Below, piece by piece: positions 7,913 to 19,673 of a stretch of DNA of 43,585 bases; position 1 is the first letter of the stretch, and each line of letters begins with the position of its first letter. The stretch is taken from contig JAHDRK010000021.1 of NCBI GenBank assembly GCA_018433345.1, forward strand, positions 1-43,585, in the 5' to 3' direction. Source of the DNA: Syntrophobacterales bacterium (GTDB lineage: Bacteria; Desulfobacterota; Syntrophia; Syntrophales; UBA2210). Under the pieces are notes generated by a model. The model did no database searches and was not told where the DNA came from. It saw only the letters and a list, made by a program, of their open reading frames with translations. A program made the position numbers and the translations under genes.

Positions 7913-8758
7913 TCAATTCCTCGAGGTACGGGCACGCAGAATGACCATCAGTACCGTGCCCGCGGCTATCATCGCCAGGCACAGCAATTGTCCCATGGTG
8001 AACGGTCCTAACAAGAAACCAAGGTGAGGGTCGGGCTCCCGGAAAAATTCCAGAAAGAACCTGGCCGTACCGTACCCTATTACATAAAGACCCAGAATGG
8101 TCCCTTCGGGCCAAGGCCTCCTCCGCAATGACCAGAGGATGAAAAAAAGAACCAGGCCTTCGAACAAGGCCTCGTACAACTGAGAAGGGTGGCGCAGTAG
8201 TCCTTCGGGATCCCCAGGGAAGTACATTCCCCAGGGGACATTCGTGGCCCTTCCGTAAAGTTCGCCGTTTATGAAATTTCCTATCCGCCCAAATGTATAA
8301 CCCAGGGCACCGACAGAGGCGAAGAGATCCATAAACCTGAAAATGGCGATCTTCCGCCTGCGGCAGAACACGATCGCCGCCACGATGACGCCCAGGGCTC
8401 CGCCGTGATAGGATAGGCCGCTGATTCCCGTAAAAATGAAACCATCGTCCGATCGTCGAAAAGGTAAGATTATTTCAAAGGGGTGTTCAAGAAAGTACCC
8501 GAAATCATAGAAAAACACGTAGCCCAAGCGGGCGCCCAGAAGCAACCCCAGGATGGCCCAGATAAAAAAGTCTTGAATCGTTTCCGTGGAATATTCGTAA
8601 CCCTCGGTCCTTATGCGGTAGACAACCAGGATGTAGGTGCACAAAAAACCCACGATGTACATCAAGCTGTAGTACCGGATTTGAAAAGAACCCAGCGTAA
8701 ACAGGACCGGGTCGACGGATCCCGGCAAATTCTGCCAGAATTGGAGGAATCCTTCCAT
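7913..8758 (-). CDS. lgt: Prolipoprotein diacylglyceryl transferase
   Basis: This 281-residue inner-membrane enzyme transfers diacylglyceryl from phosphatidylglycerol to the lipobox cysteine of prolipoproteins, the first step of lipoprotein maturation. The Lgt signature GRIGNFINGELYGR is present in the middle, with the preceding SYHGGALG motif and its essential His. About seven hydrophobic segments are visible, beginning with YYSLMYIVGFLCTYILVV. The charged SRN end is cytoplasmic in the usual topology. The length is typical (260-290). It lies 97 bases upstream of the Sec flavoprotein in the same direction; that link is probably only positional. Confidence 0.96.
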   Translation of the reverse strand: MEGFLQFWQNLPGSVDPVLFTLGSFQIRYYSLMYIVGFLCTYILVVYRIRTEGYEYSTETIQDFFIWAILGLLLGARLGYVFFYDFGYFLEHPFEIILPFRRSDDGFIFTGISGLSYHGGALGVIVAAIVFCRRRKIAIFRFMDLFASVGALGYTFGRIGNFINGELYGRATNVPWGMYFPGDPEGLLRHPSQLYEALFEGLVLFFILWSLRRRPWPEGTILGLYVIGYGTARFFLEFFREPDPHLGFLLGPFTMGQLLCLAMIAAGTVLMVILRARTSRN

Positions 8759-8796
8759 TCACTATCACCGAAGATTTTTCAGTGCAGAATCAAGAA

Positions 8797-8816
8797 GGGC
8801 GGTTCTCGAACCGCCC
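8797..8816 (-). terminator. Hairpin terminator candidate between the FmdB-like gene and lgt
   Basis: GGGCGGTT and AACCGCCC form a perfect 8-bp GC-rich stem with a 4-base loop. On the minus strand the stem is followed by a TTCTTGATTCT stretch that is only moderately T-rich. It lies about 180 bases after the stop of the FmdB-type gene and 39 bases before the lgt start, so it could end that transcript. The rest of this gap (8759-8996) shows no gene. Confidence 0.5.
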
Positions 8817-8996
8817 CTGTAATTCACCGGAATATCGTCATTCACCGCACCATGCATTCAAACCCCATATTTACGATCGTCCTGTCCCTGCCTTTCGGCC
8901 GCCTTTTCGTCGATTTCGTGAAAGAAGCGGGACCGGGGAGCGACCTCTCGAACGATCCCGCGGTTTGCACAGGCGGCAGATGAGGCACGATCTCCG

Positions 8997-9245
8997 CTAG
9001 CCGCAGGTACTGCATGAGTTCGATGAACAACCCGCGCAACCTCCGCCGCCGCCGGAAGCGGCTTCGCTCATGGCCTGAAAGTCGGACATGGACATTTCCA
9101 CTTTGGACCTGCAACGTGACATGAGTTTTTCGGCTCCCACGGAACCACAGAAGGGACACTCTATGTCGCTGTCCTGATCCTTCATGGAACCCAAGCGTTC
9201 AAACTCTTTATCGCAGGCTTTACACTTATATTCATAAATGGGCAT
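8997..9245 (-). CDS. FmdB-family zinc-ribbon regulatory protein
   Basis: This 82-residue protein begins MPIYEYKCKACDKEFE and has a second CPFC knuckle, which together form the zinc ribbon of the FmdB/CxxC_CXXC_SSSS family. The C-terminus is a flexible Gly/Ser/Cys tail (GGGGGCAGC then SCSTCG) common in anaerobe members. The function is not settled; the family name comes from a putative regulator beside formylmethanofuran dehydrogenase genes. It is transcribed with trxB lying upstream (112-base gap) and lgt downstream. Confidence 0.9.
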   Translation of the reverse strand: MPIYEYKCKACDKEFERLGSMKDQDSDIECPFCGSVGAEKLMSRCRSKVEMSMSDFQAMSEAASGGGGGCAGCSSNSCSTCG

Positions 9246-9357
9246 CGGATGTTTCTCCTCTCTTACATAATCTCAAAATTCATGCCGCGACATTACTCGG
9301 CTTCCCGTGCTGTCGCCCCCTGGGCGACCTCCTACTTCCGCCGAGCTTTTCCGCCCT

Positions 9358-10326
9358 TCAATAGGACCGGCCTTTCAAGTCGTCAACGTGAAGAGACGCC
9401 TCGTGCGCCGCCGTTGCCCCGTCACCGCAGGCTGTCACAACCTGGCGGAGTGACTTCGCTATGCAGTCACCTGCGGCGAAAATGCCACGTTGGGAAGTCC
9501 TCATTGAAGAATCCGTTATAATATAACCACCATCATCGAGATTGACAACCCCTTTTACAAACTCCGTCTGCGGATCGAGACCGATAAAAATAAATACACC
9601 GTCAAGGGGCAGGGTCGTGATTTCACCGTTCTCTCCGAGATTCCTTACCTTAACCCCCTTCACGAAGTCGTCACCCTCGATGCCTTCTATCACTCCATTC
9701 CAGTAGAAGTCTATCTTCGGGTTGGCAAAGGCGCGTTCCTGGAGTATGGCCGCGGCGCGAAGGCGCTCCCGGCGGTGAATGACCGTCACCTTGTCCGCGA
9801 ACTTTGTGAGAAACAGCGCCTCCTGAATCGCCGTGTCTCCCCCTCCGACCACAGCCACCGAACGTCCACGGTAAAAGGGACCGTCGCAAGTGGCGCAATA
9901 GGAAACGCCCCTGCCCAAGAACTTTTCTTCACCGGGCACCCCCAGAGAACGCCACCGCGCCCCGGACGCTATGATAACGGACAGCGCCCTGTAAGAATTG
10001 TCGCCCGTTACCACTTCCCATGCCTCCAGACCGTTTTCCAGGGTCGTTTTTTTCAGGGATTGCACGTCTTCGGCGGAGGCCCGGGCTCCGAAGCCCAGTG
10101 CCTGGGTCCGTATGCGGTCATGGAATTCAAACCCCCCAGCCTGGGGTACACCCGGGTAATTCTCAATTATATCGGTGACGGTGATTTGACTTACCGTGGT
10201 TTTACCCTCCAACACGAGGGTGGTCATCCCCGACCTGGAGGCGTAGAGGGCGGCCGTCAATCCTGCCGGTCCACCACCCGCCACAAGGCAATCAAGCACG
10301 TCTTCCTGCGGTTTTTCATCCACCAT
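9358..10326 (-). CDS. trxB: Thioredoxin reductase
   Basis: This 322-residue FAD enzyme reduces thioredoxin using NAD(P)H. It has the N-terminal GGGPAG loop (17-22), the redox-active CATC pair (C144 and C147) followed by DG, the NADPH loop VVGGGDTA near 163-170, and the terminal GIFAAGDC FAD motif near 285-292. The length and the 3-residue spacing match bacterial low-Mr TrxB. HRRERLRA following the NADPH loop supports NADPH preference, although some clostridial and deltaproteobacterial relatives use ferredoxin or NADH. No thioredoxin gene is adjacent. Confidence 0.94.
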   Translation of the reverse strand: MVDEKPQEDVLDCLVAGGGPAGLTAALYASRSGMTTLVLEGKTTVSQITVTDIIENYPGVPQAGGFEFHDRIRTQALGFGARASAEDVQSLKKTTLENGLEAWEVVTGDNSYRALSVIIASGARWRSLGVPGEEKFLGRGVSYCATCDGPFYRGRSVAVVGGGDTAIQEALFLTKFADKVTVIHRRERLRAAAILQERAFANPKIDFYWNGVIEGIEGDDFVKGVKVRNLGENGEITTLPLDGVFIFIGLDPQTEFVKGVVNLDDGGYIITDSSMRTSQRGIFAAGDCIAKSLRQVVTACGDGATAAHEASLHVDDLKGRSY

Positions 10327-10386
10327 ATTCCGTCTCCCTCCTGAGTAACCGCTTTGGTCGCATGGTCTCAGTGGATCCTTAAGTCA

Positions 10387-11829
10387 TCACCCCTTGATAC
10401 AACCGACCGACCGCATCCTCGCCACCTTGCGCGAAAGACCGGCGCCATGCACGACGTTTACCACATCCTCCAGCCTCTTGTAGGCCTCGGGAACCTCTTC
10501 TTGAAGGGTCTCCCGGCCGGCGGCCATGACGATGACGCCCCTCTTTTCCAATTCCGATGCCACCTGGCGGCGGGCGCTTTCCTTCTGCGCCCGGCTCCTG
10601 CTCATCACCCTGCCCGCTCCGTGACATGTGCTGCCGAAGGTCTCTTCAAAGGCCTTTCGAGTACCGGCCAACAGGTACGAGCCGGTGCCCATGTCACCCG
10701 GTATGAGCACCGGTTGACCGACGGCACGGTATCGGTCCGGAAGCTCCCGATGACCTGGGGGGTAGGCGCGTATGGCGCCCTTGCGGTGAACGCACAGACG
10801 TTTTGATTTTCCTTCCACAACGAGGTCCTCTATGGTTGCGATATTGTGGCACACATCGTAGACCAGGCGCATACTTATGTCCCTGGGTGACAATCCGAGA
10901 ACACGCTGAAAACTCTCAGAGGTCCAGTGCATGAGGATCTGCCGGTTTGCCCAGGCGTAGTTGGCGGCACAGGCCATGGCCGCCATGTAGTCACGACCTT
11001 CGGACGACTGTATGTAAGCGCAGGCAAGCTGGCGATCGGGAAGATAAAAGTCCAGACTCTTGCTTTTTTTCACCATCAGGGCCAAGTAGTCGTCACAGAC
11101 CTGGTGACCCAACCCGCGGGAACCGGAATGGATCATCACCACCACCTGGTTCGGTTCTATACCGAAGGCCCGTGCAGCTTCATCATCAAATATTTCATCC
11201 ACCACTTCGATCTCCAGGAAATGGTTGCCGGACCCCAGCGTCCCGAGCTGATCCTTTCCCCTCTCCAGGGCGCGGGGACTTACCCGCTCCGGATCGGCCC
11301 CTTCCATAACCCCCCCTCTTTCCGTGGCGGACAGGTCCTCCGGTGCGCCGTATCCCTGGTTTACAGCCCATCTCGCACCTTCCACGAGAACCTTCTTCCG
11401 CTCAGCCTGGGTAAGGCGAATGGCGCCGCTGGATCCCACTCCGCTCGGTATGTCCCTGAACAAACCCGCCACGAGATCTTTCATTTTATGCCCGATGTCA
11501 TCGATTGACAACTTCGTGGCCAGGAGCCGGACCCCGCAGTTTATGTCGTACCCCACCCCGCCGGGTGATATCACCCCCTCTTGGAGATCAAAGGCGGCCA
11601 CGCCCCCTATGGGGAAGCCGTAACCCCAGTGCACGTCGGGCATCGCCAGCGACGCCCTCTGAATCCCGGGTAGATGCGCCACGTTTGCCACCTGCCTGAG
11701 ACTTTCGTCCCTGCTGATGTCCCGCATGAGGCCTTCATCGGCGTAAATCAGGCCCGGGACACGCATTCCATCCCGTTGAGGAATCCGCCAACGGTACCGA
11801 TCTATCTTTTCAATAACGACGTCAGACAT
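10387..11829 (-). CDS. rtcB: RNA-splicing ligase RtcB (tRNA/RNA 3'-phosphate ligase)
   Basis: This 480-residue Mn/GTP-dependent ligase joins a 2',3'-cyclic phosphate or 3'-phosphate RNA end to a 5'-OH. The metal-site motifs MPDVHWGYGFPIGG, GGVGYDINCGVR and GSGNHFLE are all present. The guanylylated His lies in the CHGAGRVMSR motif, and the terminal VGCIKG end is canonical. I use the ATG at 11829; a TTG one codon upstream is also open. The start overlaps the archease stop by 8 bases, so activator and ligase are co-translated. The likely role is RNA repair. I see no RtcR-type activator or RtcA next to it. Confidence 0.97.
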   Translation of the reverse strand: MSDVVIEKIDRYRWRIPQRDGMRVPGLIYADEGLMRDISRDESLRQVANVAHLPGIQRASLAMPDVHWGYGFPIGGVAAFDLQEGVISPGGVGYDINCGVRLLATKLSIDDIGHKMKDLVAGLFRDIPSGVGSSGAIRLTQAERKKVLVEGARWAVNQGYGAPEDLSATERGGVMEGADPERVSPRALERGKDQLGTLGSGNHFLEIEVVDEIFDDEAARAFGIEPNQVVVMIHSGSRGLGHQVCDDYLALMVKKSKSLDFYLPDRQLACAYIQSSEGRDYMAAMACAANYAWANRQILMHWTSESFQRVLGLSPRDISMRLVYDVCHNIATIEDLVVEGKSKRLCVHRKGAIRAYPPGHRELPDRYRAVGQPVLIPGDMGTGSYLLAGTRKAFEETFGSTCHGAGRVMSRSRAQKESARRQVASELEKRGVIVMAAGRETLQEEVPEAYKRLEDVVNVVHGAGLSRKVARMRSVGCIKG

Positions 11830-12223
11830 CAAGCACCACCCTGGCAGTCAACCCCTCTTCGCCTTCTTCTATGGAGGCGTTATAGGTTACTGCCTTTATT
11901 TCCCTTTTCAACTCATGTTCGTCTCTCTGGTAGGGCTCTCCCGCCAGGCGGCATATCAGCCTTCCCCCATCGAGGGTGACAACCTTTATCGTTTTCGGAA
12001 GAAAGCCCTCACCATTTACCAAATACAACACCTCGCGAAGAAAATCGATCAGCAATTCCTCCCTATCTTCACCCCGTACCGTCAAGAGGCGTTCCTCTTT
12101 CTCCACCAGATCCCCTCTGTCGATTATAAGATCCACGAGATCCGCGGCGGCGTTTTCCGCCAATTCCTTCATGTCGCGTCCCGTGCTCTCGAGCCCTAGA
12201 TCGGCCGTGTGTTCGAACAACAT
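11822..12223 (-). CDS. Archease (RtcB activator)
   Basis: This 133-residue protein promotes RtcB guanylylation and turnover. It has the archease start FEHTADLGLESTGRDMKELAENA with its conserved acidic metal-binding residues, the central ELLIDFLREVLYLV segment, and the EIKAVTYNASI motif near the C-terminus. A GGGGAG site lies about 8 bases upstream of the ATG. It lies directly upstream of and overlaps rtcB, the standard arrangement. Confidence 0.95.
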   Translation of the reverse strand: MLFEHTADLGLESTGRDMKELAENAAADLVDLIIDRGDLVEKEERLLTVRGEDREELLIDFLREVLYLVNGEGFLPKTIKVVTLDGGRLICRLAGEPYQRDEHELKREIKAVTYNASIEEGEEGLTARVVLDV

Positions 12224-12402
12224 CCAAACTCTCCCCGATGCTTCTTCTCACAAGCACTCTTAAAAACATCCCCGCCTCCAATTTCGACATGGCCGCCGTT
12301 TCTTTTCCACAAGGGAATCACATGAATTGGAATGTCGAAAAAGCCCGAATCAAAGGATCTTTCCAGAAGCGACCGGGATATGAAAAGATTGCGGATTATC
12401 AT
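12196..12402 (-). CDS. Possible small protein upstream of archease
   Basis: This is a 68-codon open frame that starts at an ATG preceded by a good AGGAAAGGA site (about 8 bases spacing) and ends 28 bases inside the archease gene in another frame. The product has no recognised domain; it holds three scattered cysteines near the C-terminus (CEKK, then CC). The ribosome-binding site is the main support. It may be a short leader peptide coupled to archease rather than a functional protein. Confidence 0.3.
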   Translation of the reverse strand: MIIRNLFISRSLLERSFDSGFFDIPIHVIPLWKRNGGHVEIGGGDVFKSACEKKHRGEFGCCSNTRPI

Positions 12403-12512
12403 TTATAATATCCTTTCCTCCCCATGACTGTCAATCAGCCGAGGAAATCACCAATCCCGTCCTACGGGAGTATTTCTGACGGCCTCCTTGTCATTTTGCG
12501 GGGAACGTTAAC

Positions 12513-13268
12513 TCATACCGCGAGGGCGCTTAAGCAAAGCCAGCAACCCATGAGCGCCGTCATAACCTGCATGACGAGGTCGAAGGACCTTTGTGGAATA
12601 TGCCTGACAAGCACGGCGCCGATAAATCCGCCCAGTACGATGAGAGGAGCCAGGGCCAGGTTGGTGATTAATGATTGCGGTGTCACCAAGCTAAGACCCA
12701 CGCTGAAGGGAAGCTTGACGCAATTCATGACCAGAAAGAAAAGGGCCGCCGTCCCGATGAAACGGCGCTTGTCCAGGCCCATAACCAGCAGATAGAGAAC
12801 CATGATCGGCCCCGCCGAGTTCGCGAGCATACTCGTGGTTCCCGCCATAAAGCCCGTTATTCGAGTGAACCAGGAGTTGCGGGAAAGAAGGACGCTTGGA
12901 TCAGGCCTCCGCTGCTGCCAAAGATGGAGCATGACCAGGAAAAGTACGATCATGCCTATTACGGCCATGAGTGTGCGGTCCGTCATGTACCCAAGCAATT
13001 GGTATCCCGTAAACACGCCGACCAGCATCCATGGGAATATCCGGAAGAGTTCCTTCCAATCGGCAAATCGCCACCAGAAGAGGGTGGCTGTGATATCACC
13101 GATGATCAGCATGGGAAGGAGAAAGCCTATGGATTGTCTGGCCGGCATAACGGCGGCGAGAAGCGGCACAACAGGGGCCGCCGCGCCCATGATCCCAGCC
13201 TTTGAAAAACCTATCATAAGCGCGCACAATGAAACGATCATCCACTGGAACAGGCCAAATTGCAGCAT
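12513..13268 (-). CDS. TauE/SafE-family membrane permease (sulfite/sulfonate or organic-acid exporter type)
   Basis: This 251-residue inner-membrane protein has about eight hydrophobic segments. It also has the family's paired internal motifs: GFSKAGIMGAAAPVVPLL in the first half, and GFMAGTTSMLANSAGPIM in the second. TauE/SafE proteins move small anions such as sulfite, sulfoacetate or sulfolactate. Nothing nearby shows a sulfonate pathway, so the substrate is open. It stands alone between gyrA (upstream) and the archease/rtcB pair, all in the same direction. Confidence 0.88.
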   Translation of the reverse strand: MLQFGLFQWMIVSLCALMIGFSKAGIMGAAAPVVPLLAAVMPARQSIGFLLPMLIIGDITATLFWWRFADWKELFRIFPWMLVGVFTGYQLLGYMTDRTLMAVIGMIVLFLVMLHLWQQRRPDPSVLLSRNSWFTRITGFMAGTTSMLANSAGPIMVLYLLVMGLDKRRFIGTAALFFLVMNCVKLPFSVGLSLVTPQSLITNLALAPLIVLGGFIGAVLVRHIPQRSFDLVMQVMTALMGCWLCLSALAV

Positions 13269-13316
13269 AAAACACCCACTTTCCCCGTTCCAGGGTTCAC
13301 CGCCAAGGTCCCGGGC

Positions 13317-15857
13317 TTATTCGTCGGTAACCGCTTCGCGGTCATCTTCCACGCCGTTGCCTCCGATTTCGTCAAGAGCGGATACCTCTTCACGATCCAG
13401 CGGCGTTTCATCCGGTCCTTCATCTGAATCATTGCTTCTCTCGGTACGGGCAAGTCCCACAAGCCGTTCGTCGGGATCGAGATTTATGAGCCTGACACCT
13501 TGGGTGCTGCGATGGAGAACCGGGATTTCTTCCGTTTTCAATCTGATGATGTTTCCGGTGTTGCTTATGAGCATCACGTCTTCCTCCCCGGTGACCTGCA
13601 TGACCCGTGTCACCGGCCCTACACGCGGAGTGGCGCGAAGATTGATGATCCCCTTCCCGCCGCGGGACTGAAGCCTGTATTCCGAAACATCGGTACGTTT
13701 GCCGAAACCCTTTTCCGATACCGTGAGTATGAAATTTCCCCCTGAAAGAATCTCCATCCCCACGACCTCGTCGCCGGGAGCCATGCGGACTCCCGTCACC
13801 CCTCGTGCGGTGCGTCCCATGGCACGTACATCCCTTTCGCTGAAGCGGATGGAGTGACCCAGCTTGGTTCCAATAAACACGTTTCTCTCGCCATCGGTTA
13901 GATGTACGTCGATCAGTTCATCACCTTCATCGAGGGTAAGCCCAATAATGCCGCCGGTTCTGGGATTGGAATAGGCGAGCAGTTCCGTTTTTTTAACGAT
14001 ACCCTTTCGTGTCGTCATAAAGACATATTTTCCCTCCTGAAATTCCTTGACCGAAAGGACCGCCGTGATGTACTCGTCGCTGCTTATGTTTATGAGATTG
14101 ACAACAGCCTTGCCCTTGGCCGCGCGTCCTGCCTGAGGGATCTGGTAAACCTTCAGCCAGTATACGCGGCCCTTGTTCGTAAAAAACAGTATGTGGCTGT
14201 GACTGGAGGCGATGAAGATGCGTTCCACAAAATCGTCTTCCTTGGTTCCCATGCCCAGCCTACCTTTGCCGCCGCGCCGCTGGCTTGTATAGAGACTGGC
14301 GGGATTGCGCTTGATGTATCCATGGTGCGAGACGGTCACCACCATGTCTTCTTCCACGATCATGTCCTCGATATCGATGTCTTCGCTGTCGTGAACAATT
14401 TCGGTACGGCGTTCATCCCCGTAACGCCTTTTGACGTCTTCCAGTTCTTCCACGATGATGTTTTTCAGCTTTTCAGGGTCGGCTAAAATTTTCTCCAGTT
14501 CGGATACCAATTCCGTCACCTGACGATGCTCTTCCCGTATCTTTTCCCGCTCGAGACCGGTAAGTCTTTGCAACCGCATCTCTAGAATGGCCTTCGCCTG
14601 TGTCTCGGTGAGACCGAAATCGGCGACCAGACGGTTCGACGCCTCCTGGGGGTTGGAGGAGGCCTTGATAGCGGCTATCACATCTTCAAGGTTGTCGAGG
14701 GCAATGATAAGTCCTTCCAGTATATGGAGTCTTTCCCTCGCCCTCGCCAGGTCGAAACGGGTGCGTCGTGTCACCACTTCCTGCCTGAAGAGAATGAATT
14801 TCCAGAGGATCTCTTTAAGGTTCATCAGGCGGGGACGTCCCTGGTCGATGGCCAACATGATGATGCCGAAGGTGGACTCCATGGGGGTCTGTTTATAAAG
14901 CTGGTTCAGAATGACGGGCGCATTTTCGCCGCGCTTCAGATCGATGACCACCCGCAGGCCTTCCCTGTCCGATTCGTCGCGCAGACCATCTATGCCGTTT
15001 ATTTTTCTCTCCTTCACCAACTCTGAAATTTTCTCGATTAGGACCGCCTTGTTTACCATGTATGGAATTTCGGTGATGACAATGCTTTCGCGGTCGCTCC
15101 TCGCGTTACGCTCAATCAGAGCCCTGGCACGCATGCGTATGATACCGCGTCCCGTTCGGTAGGCGCTCAGGATACCTTCCCGGCCGTTTATAAATCCCGC
15201 CGTGGGAAAGTCGGGTCCTTGAACGTATTGCATGAGATCTTCCACTGTCATCTCGGGGTTCCGGATCAAAGCCGCCAGGGCGTTGCAGACCTCCACCAGA
15301 TTGTGAGGAGGAATATTCGTAGTGACGCCCACGGCGATCCCCGAAGAGCCGTTGAGTAGCAAGGCCGGAATCCTGGCAGGCAGGACAACGGGCTCCTCAA
15401 GGGTTTCATCGTAGTTGGGGATAAAATCAACCGTGTCTTTATCTATATCGGAGAGCATCTCCTCTGCGATGCGGGACATTCTGATTTCGGTGTAACGCAT
15501 GGCCGCCGGCGGGTCGCCGTCGATGGACCCGAAGTTTCCCTGGCCGTCCACCAGGGGATAGCGCATGGAAAAATCCTGGGCCATGCGAACAATGGTATCG
15601 TAAGCTGCGGTATCACCGTGTGGATGATACTTGCCGATAATGTCACCGACTATGCGGGCCGATTTTTTGTAAGGGCGGTTCCAATGGACCCCCAATTCCG
15701 CCATGGCGAACAGGGCCCGACGGTGCACCGGCTTCATTCCGTCCCGCACATCGGGTATGGCCCTGCCTATGATAACGCTCATGGCATAGTCCACGTAGGA
15801 CCTTTTCATTTCGTCTTCTATATTAACCGGAAGGTCCTGTTGTTTGAGTTGATTCAT
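13317..15857 (-). CDS. gyrA: DNA gyrase subunit A
   Basis: This 846-residue subunit cuts and rejoins DNA. The active-site Tyr is in AAMRYTE, about 120 residues in. The quinolone pocket reads [11 protein letters not shown], so the E. coli Ser83 position is Thr and Asp87 is kept. The C-terminal beta-pinwheel carries the gyrase-specific GyrA box QRRGGKG, which separates it from ParC of topoisomerase IV. The tail is acidic. I start at the ATG at 15857 ([10 protein letters not shown]), which has an AGGAGG-type site; an upstream ATG would add 12 unlikely residues. gyrB lies 99 bases upstream. Confidence 0.97.
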   Translation of the reverse strand: MNQLKQQDLPVNIEDEMKRSYVDYAMSVIIGRAIPDVRDGMKPVHRRALFAMAELGVHWNRPYKKSARIVGDIIGKYHPHGDTAAYDTIVRMAQDFSMRYPLVDGQGNFGSIDGDPPAAMRYTEIRMSRIAEEMLSDIDKDTVDFIPNYDETLEEPVVLPARIPALLLNGSSGIAVGVTTNIPPHNLVEVCNALAALIRNPEMTVEDLMQYVQGPDFPTAGFINGREGILSAYRTGRGIIRMRARALIERNARSDRESIVITEIPYMVNKAVLIEKISELVKERKINGIDGLRDESDREGLRVVIDLKRGENAPVILNQLYKQTPMESTFGIIMLAIDQGRPRLMNLKEILWKFILFRQEVVTRRTRFDLARARERLHILEGLIIALDNLEDVIAAIKASSNPQEASNRLVADFGLTETQAKAILEMRLQRLTGLEREKIREEHRQVTELVSELEKILADPEKLKNIIVEELEDVKRRYGDERRTEIVHDSEDIDIEDMIVEEDMVVTVSHHGYIKRNPASLYTSQRRGGKGRLGMGTKEDDFVERIFIASSHSHILFFTNKGRVYWLKVYQIPQAGRAAKGKAVVNLINISSDEYITAVLSVKEFQEGKYVFMTTRKGIVKKTELLAYSNPRTGGIIGLTLDEGDELIDVHLTDGERNVFIGTKLGHSIRFSERDVRAMGRTARGVTGVRMAPGDEVVGMEILSGGNFILTVSEKGFGKRTDVSEYRLQSRGGKGIINLRATPRVGPVTRVMQVTGEEDVMLISNTGNIIRLKTEEIPVLHRSTQGVRLINLDPDERLVGLARTERSNDSDEGPDETPLDREEVSALDEIGGNGVEDDREAVTDE

Positions 15858-15956
15858 TCCTTTTTCTTCCTCCTCACAACAAAGGGGCCCCATCCCTTCG
15901 ACAGAAACTCCCTTTTCGCGGGACCCTAACTGTCGGGATAGACCCCCGTCGGAAAT

Positions 15957-18377
<2,421 letters not shown>

Positions 18378-19499
18378 CTACCAATTCGTTTTAATTTTGA
18401 GGGGCATGACGATGCACACATGAGAATCGTCATCCAGGGGACGAATGACGCAGGGTCCGCCATCTCTCCTCATATCCAAGGAAATCAACTCACTGTCCAT
18501 ACTTTCTATGCCCTCAATCAGATAATGCACATTATAGGCGATGGTGAAACTCCCATCCTTGTAACTGACTTCGATCTCTTCATTCGCCTCCCCCACATCG
18601 GGATTGGTCGAATTCAAAATCATCTTTCCGTCGGAAAGTTCCAAAGCGACACCACTGAAAAATTCCGTAGCCATCACGCCCATGCGTCGAAGTGATTGCA
18701 AAAAACGATGCCTATCAAGGTGTATCTCCACACCCCTGTCCTTCGGTATCACCCGGCTGTAATCAGGATAGGTCGCATCAATCAGGCTGAGGCGCAACAT
18801 TATGTCTTTTGTTTTCACCACAAGGACATTGCCCGTTATTCCCATCTCCACCGGCATATCCTTGTCACCGAAGATCTTCCTGATCTCCAGAAGACCCTTG
18901 CGTGGTATTATCACACCTCCGATGCCTATCTCCTTGCCGTTCGCCTCCGGCAAAACCTCGGTGACAAGGGACATACGGTAACCGTCTGTCGCAACCATCT
19001 CGCAATTCAGACCCTCCTTCTTGAAATACGCCCCGTTCAGGCTTTTCCTTGTTTCATCGGCAGTGGCGGCGAAGAAGGTTTTCCGTATCATGCGACTCAA
19101 CGTCACCGAGGGTATCGAGAAACATTCAACCTCTTCTTCCATGTGTACTTCGGGGAAATCATCCGATGGAATGCCCTGCACGCGGTACTCGGCTGATCCT
19201 GACTTTATGAAAGCCTGTTTATCCCCCACCGTTCTAAACAGCACTGAATCATCATCCATCTCGCGGATCATTTCACTAATCTTTTTTGCGTTGATCGTAA
19301 TGTCGCCGGGTTCATATATCTGAGCGGGATAATTTGCAACCAGTCCTATCTCCCTGTCCGTTGCCACGATCTTGAGGGAATCCCCATCCGTCTTGATAAG
19401 AATATTGCTAAGGATGGGTATGGTTGTTTTCCTTTCCACGATTCCCAAGGTTTTCTGCACCGCTTCCTGTAAGATCCTTTTATCCACGGTAAATTCCAT
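18378..19499 (-). CDS. dnaN: DNA polymerase III beta sliding clamp
   Basis: This 373-residue clamp has three repeated clamp domains. It begins MEFTVDKRILQEAVQKTLGIVERKTTIPILSNILI, cut here for display at its family start, and ends with the typical hydrophobic VCIVMPLKI stretch of the third domain. It tethers polymerase III to DNA. It follows dnaA by 174 bases and precedes gyrB by 12 bases. An AAAGGAGAAAGGTG region supports the ATG at 19499. The C-terminus has four further residues (KTNW) beyond the usual MPLR/MPLK end. Confidence 0.97.
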   Translation of the reverse strand: MEFTVDKRILQEAVQKTLGIVERKTTIPILSNILIKTDGDSLKIVATDREIGLVANYPAQIYEPGDITINAKKISEMIREMDDDSVLFRTVGDKQAFIKSGSAEYRVQGIPSDDFPEVHMEEEVECFSIPSVTLSRMIRKTFFAATADETRKSLNGAYFKKEGLNCEMVATDGYRMSLVTEVLPEANGKEIGIGGVIIPRKGLLEIRKIFGDKDMPVEMGITGNVLVVKTKDIMLRLSLIDATYPDYSRVIPKDRGVEIHLDRHRFLQSLRRMGVMATEFFSGVALELSDGKMILNSTNPDVGEANEEIEVSYKDGSFTIAYNVHYLIEGIESMDSELISLDMRRDGGPCVIRPLDDDSHVCIVMPLKIKTNW

Positions 19500-19673
19500 G
19501 CCGTCACCTTTCTCCTTTTACATCAATAAATAATATTTAAATAAATAGTAAGAGTAATAGTAGCTGTTGACATGTCTATAGACCTTGTTAACCGATTAAA
19601 TTCAATGGAACAATTTCCCGGGACGACTGTTAATTACCTGTTTATTGAAATCTTGAAGCACCTTTACGATTTT
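19500..19673. other. dnaA-dnaN intergenic region, AT-rich (possible origin or unwinding element)
   Basis: This gap of 174 bases has a very AT-rich run (AATAAATAATATTTAAATAA type) next to dnaN, a GTCTATAGAC palindrome, and one 8/9 match to the DnaA box TTATCCACA just inside dnaN (19480-19488). Another 8/9 match, TTATCAACA, is at 21050-21058 before dnaA. Bacterial origins often flank dnaA, but I see too few boxes for a firm call. The change in gene orientation near 23.7 kb suggests that the true origin could lie on that side instead. Confidence 0.3.

Noticed and set aside
8842..8996. tRNA-like T-arm sequence (TTTGAATGC) on the minus strand
   Set aside because: The flanks do not form a 5-bp T-stem, and no acceptor stem or anticodon arm could be drawn.
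13317..15857. Quinolone-resistance mutation in GyrA (Thr at the Ser83 position)
   Set aside because: Thr at this position is natural in many lineages and cannot be called a mutation without relatives.
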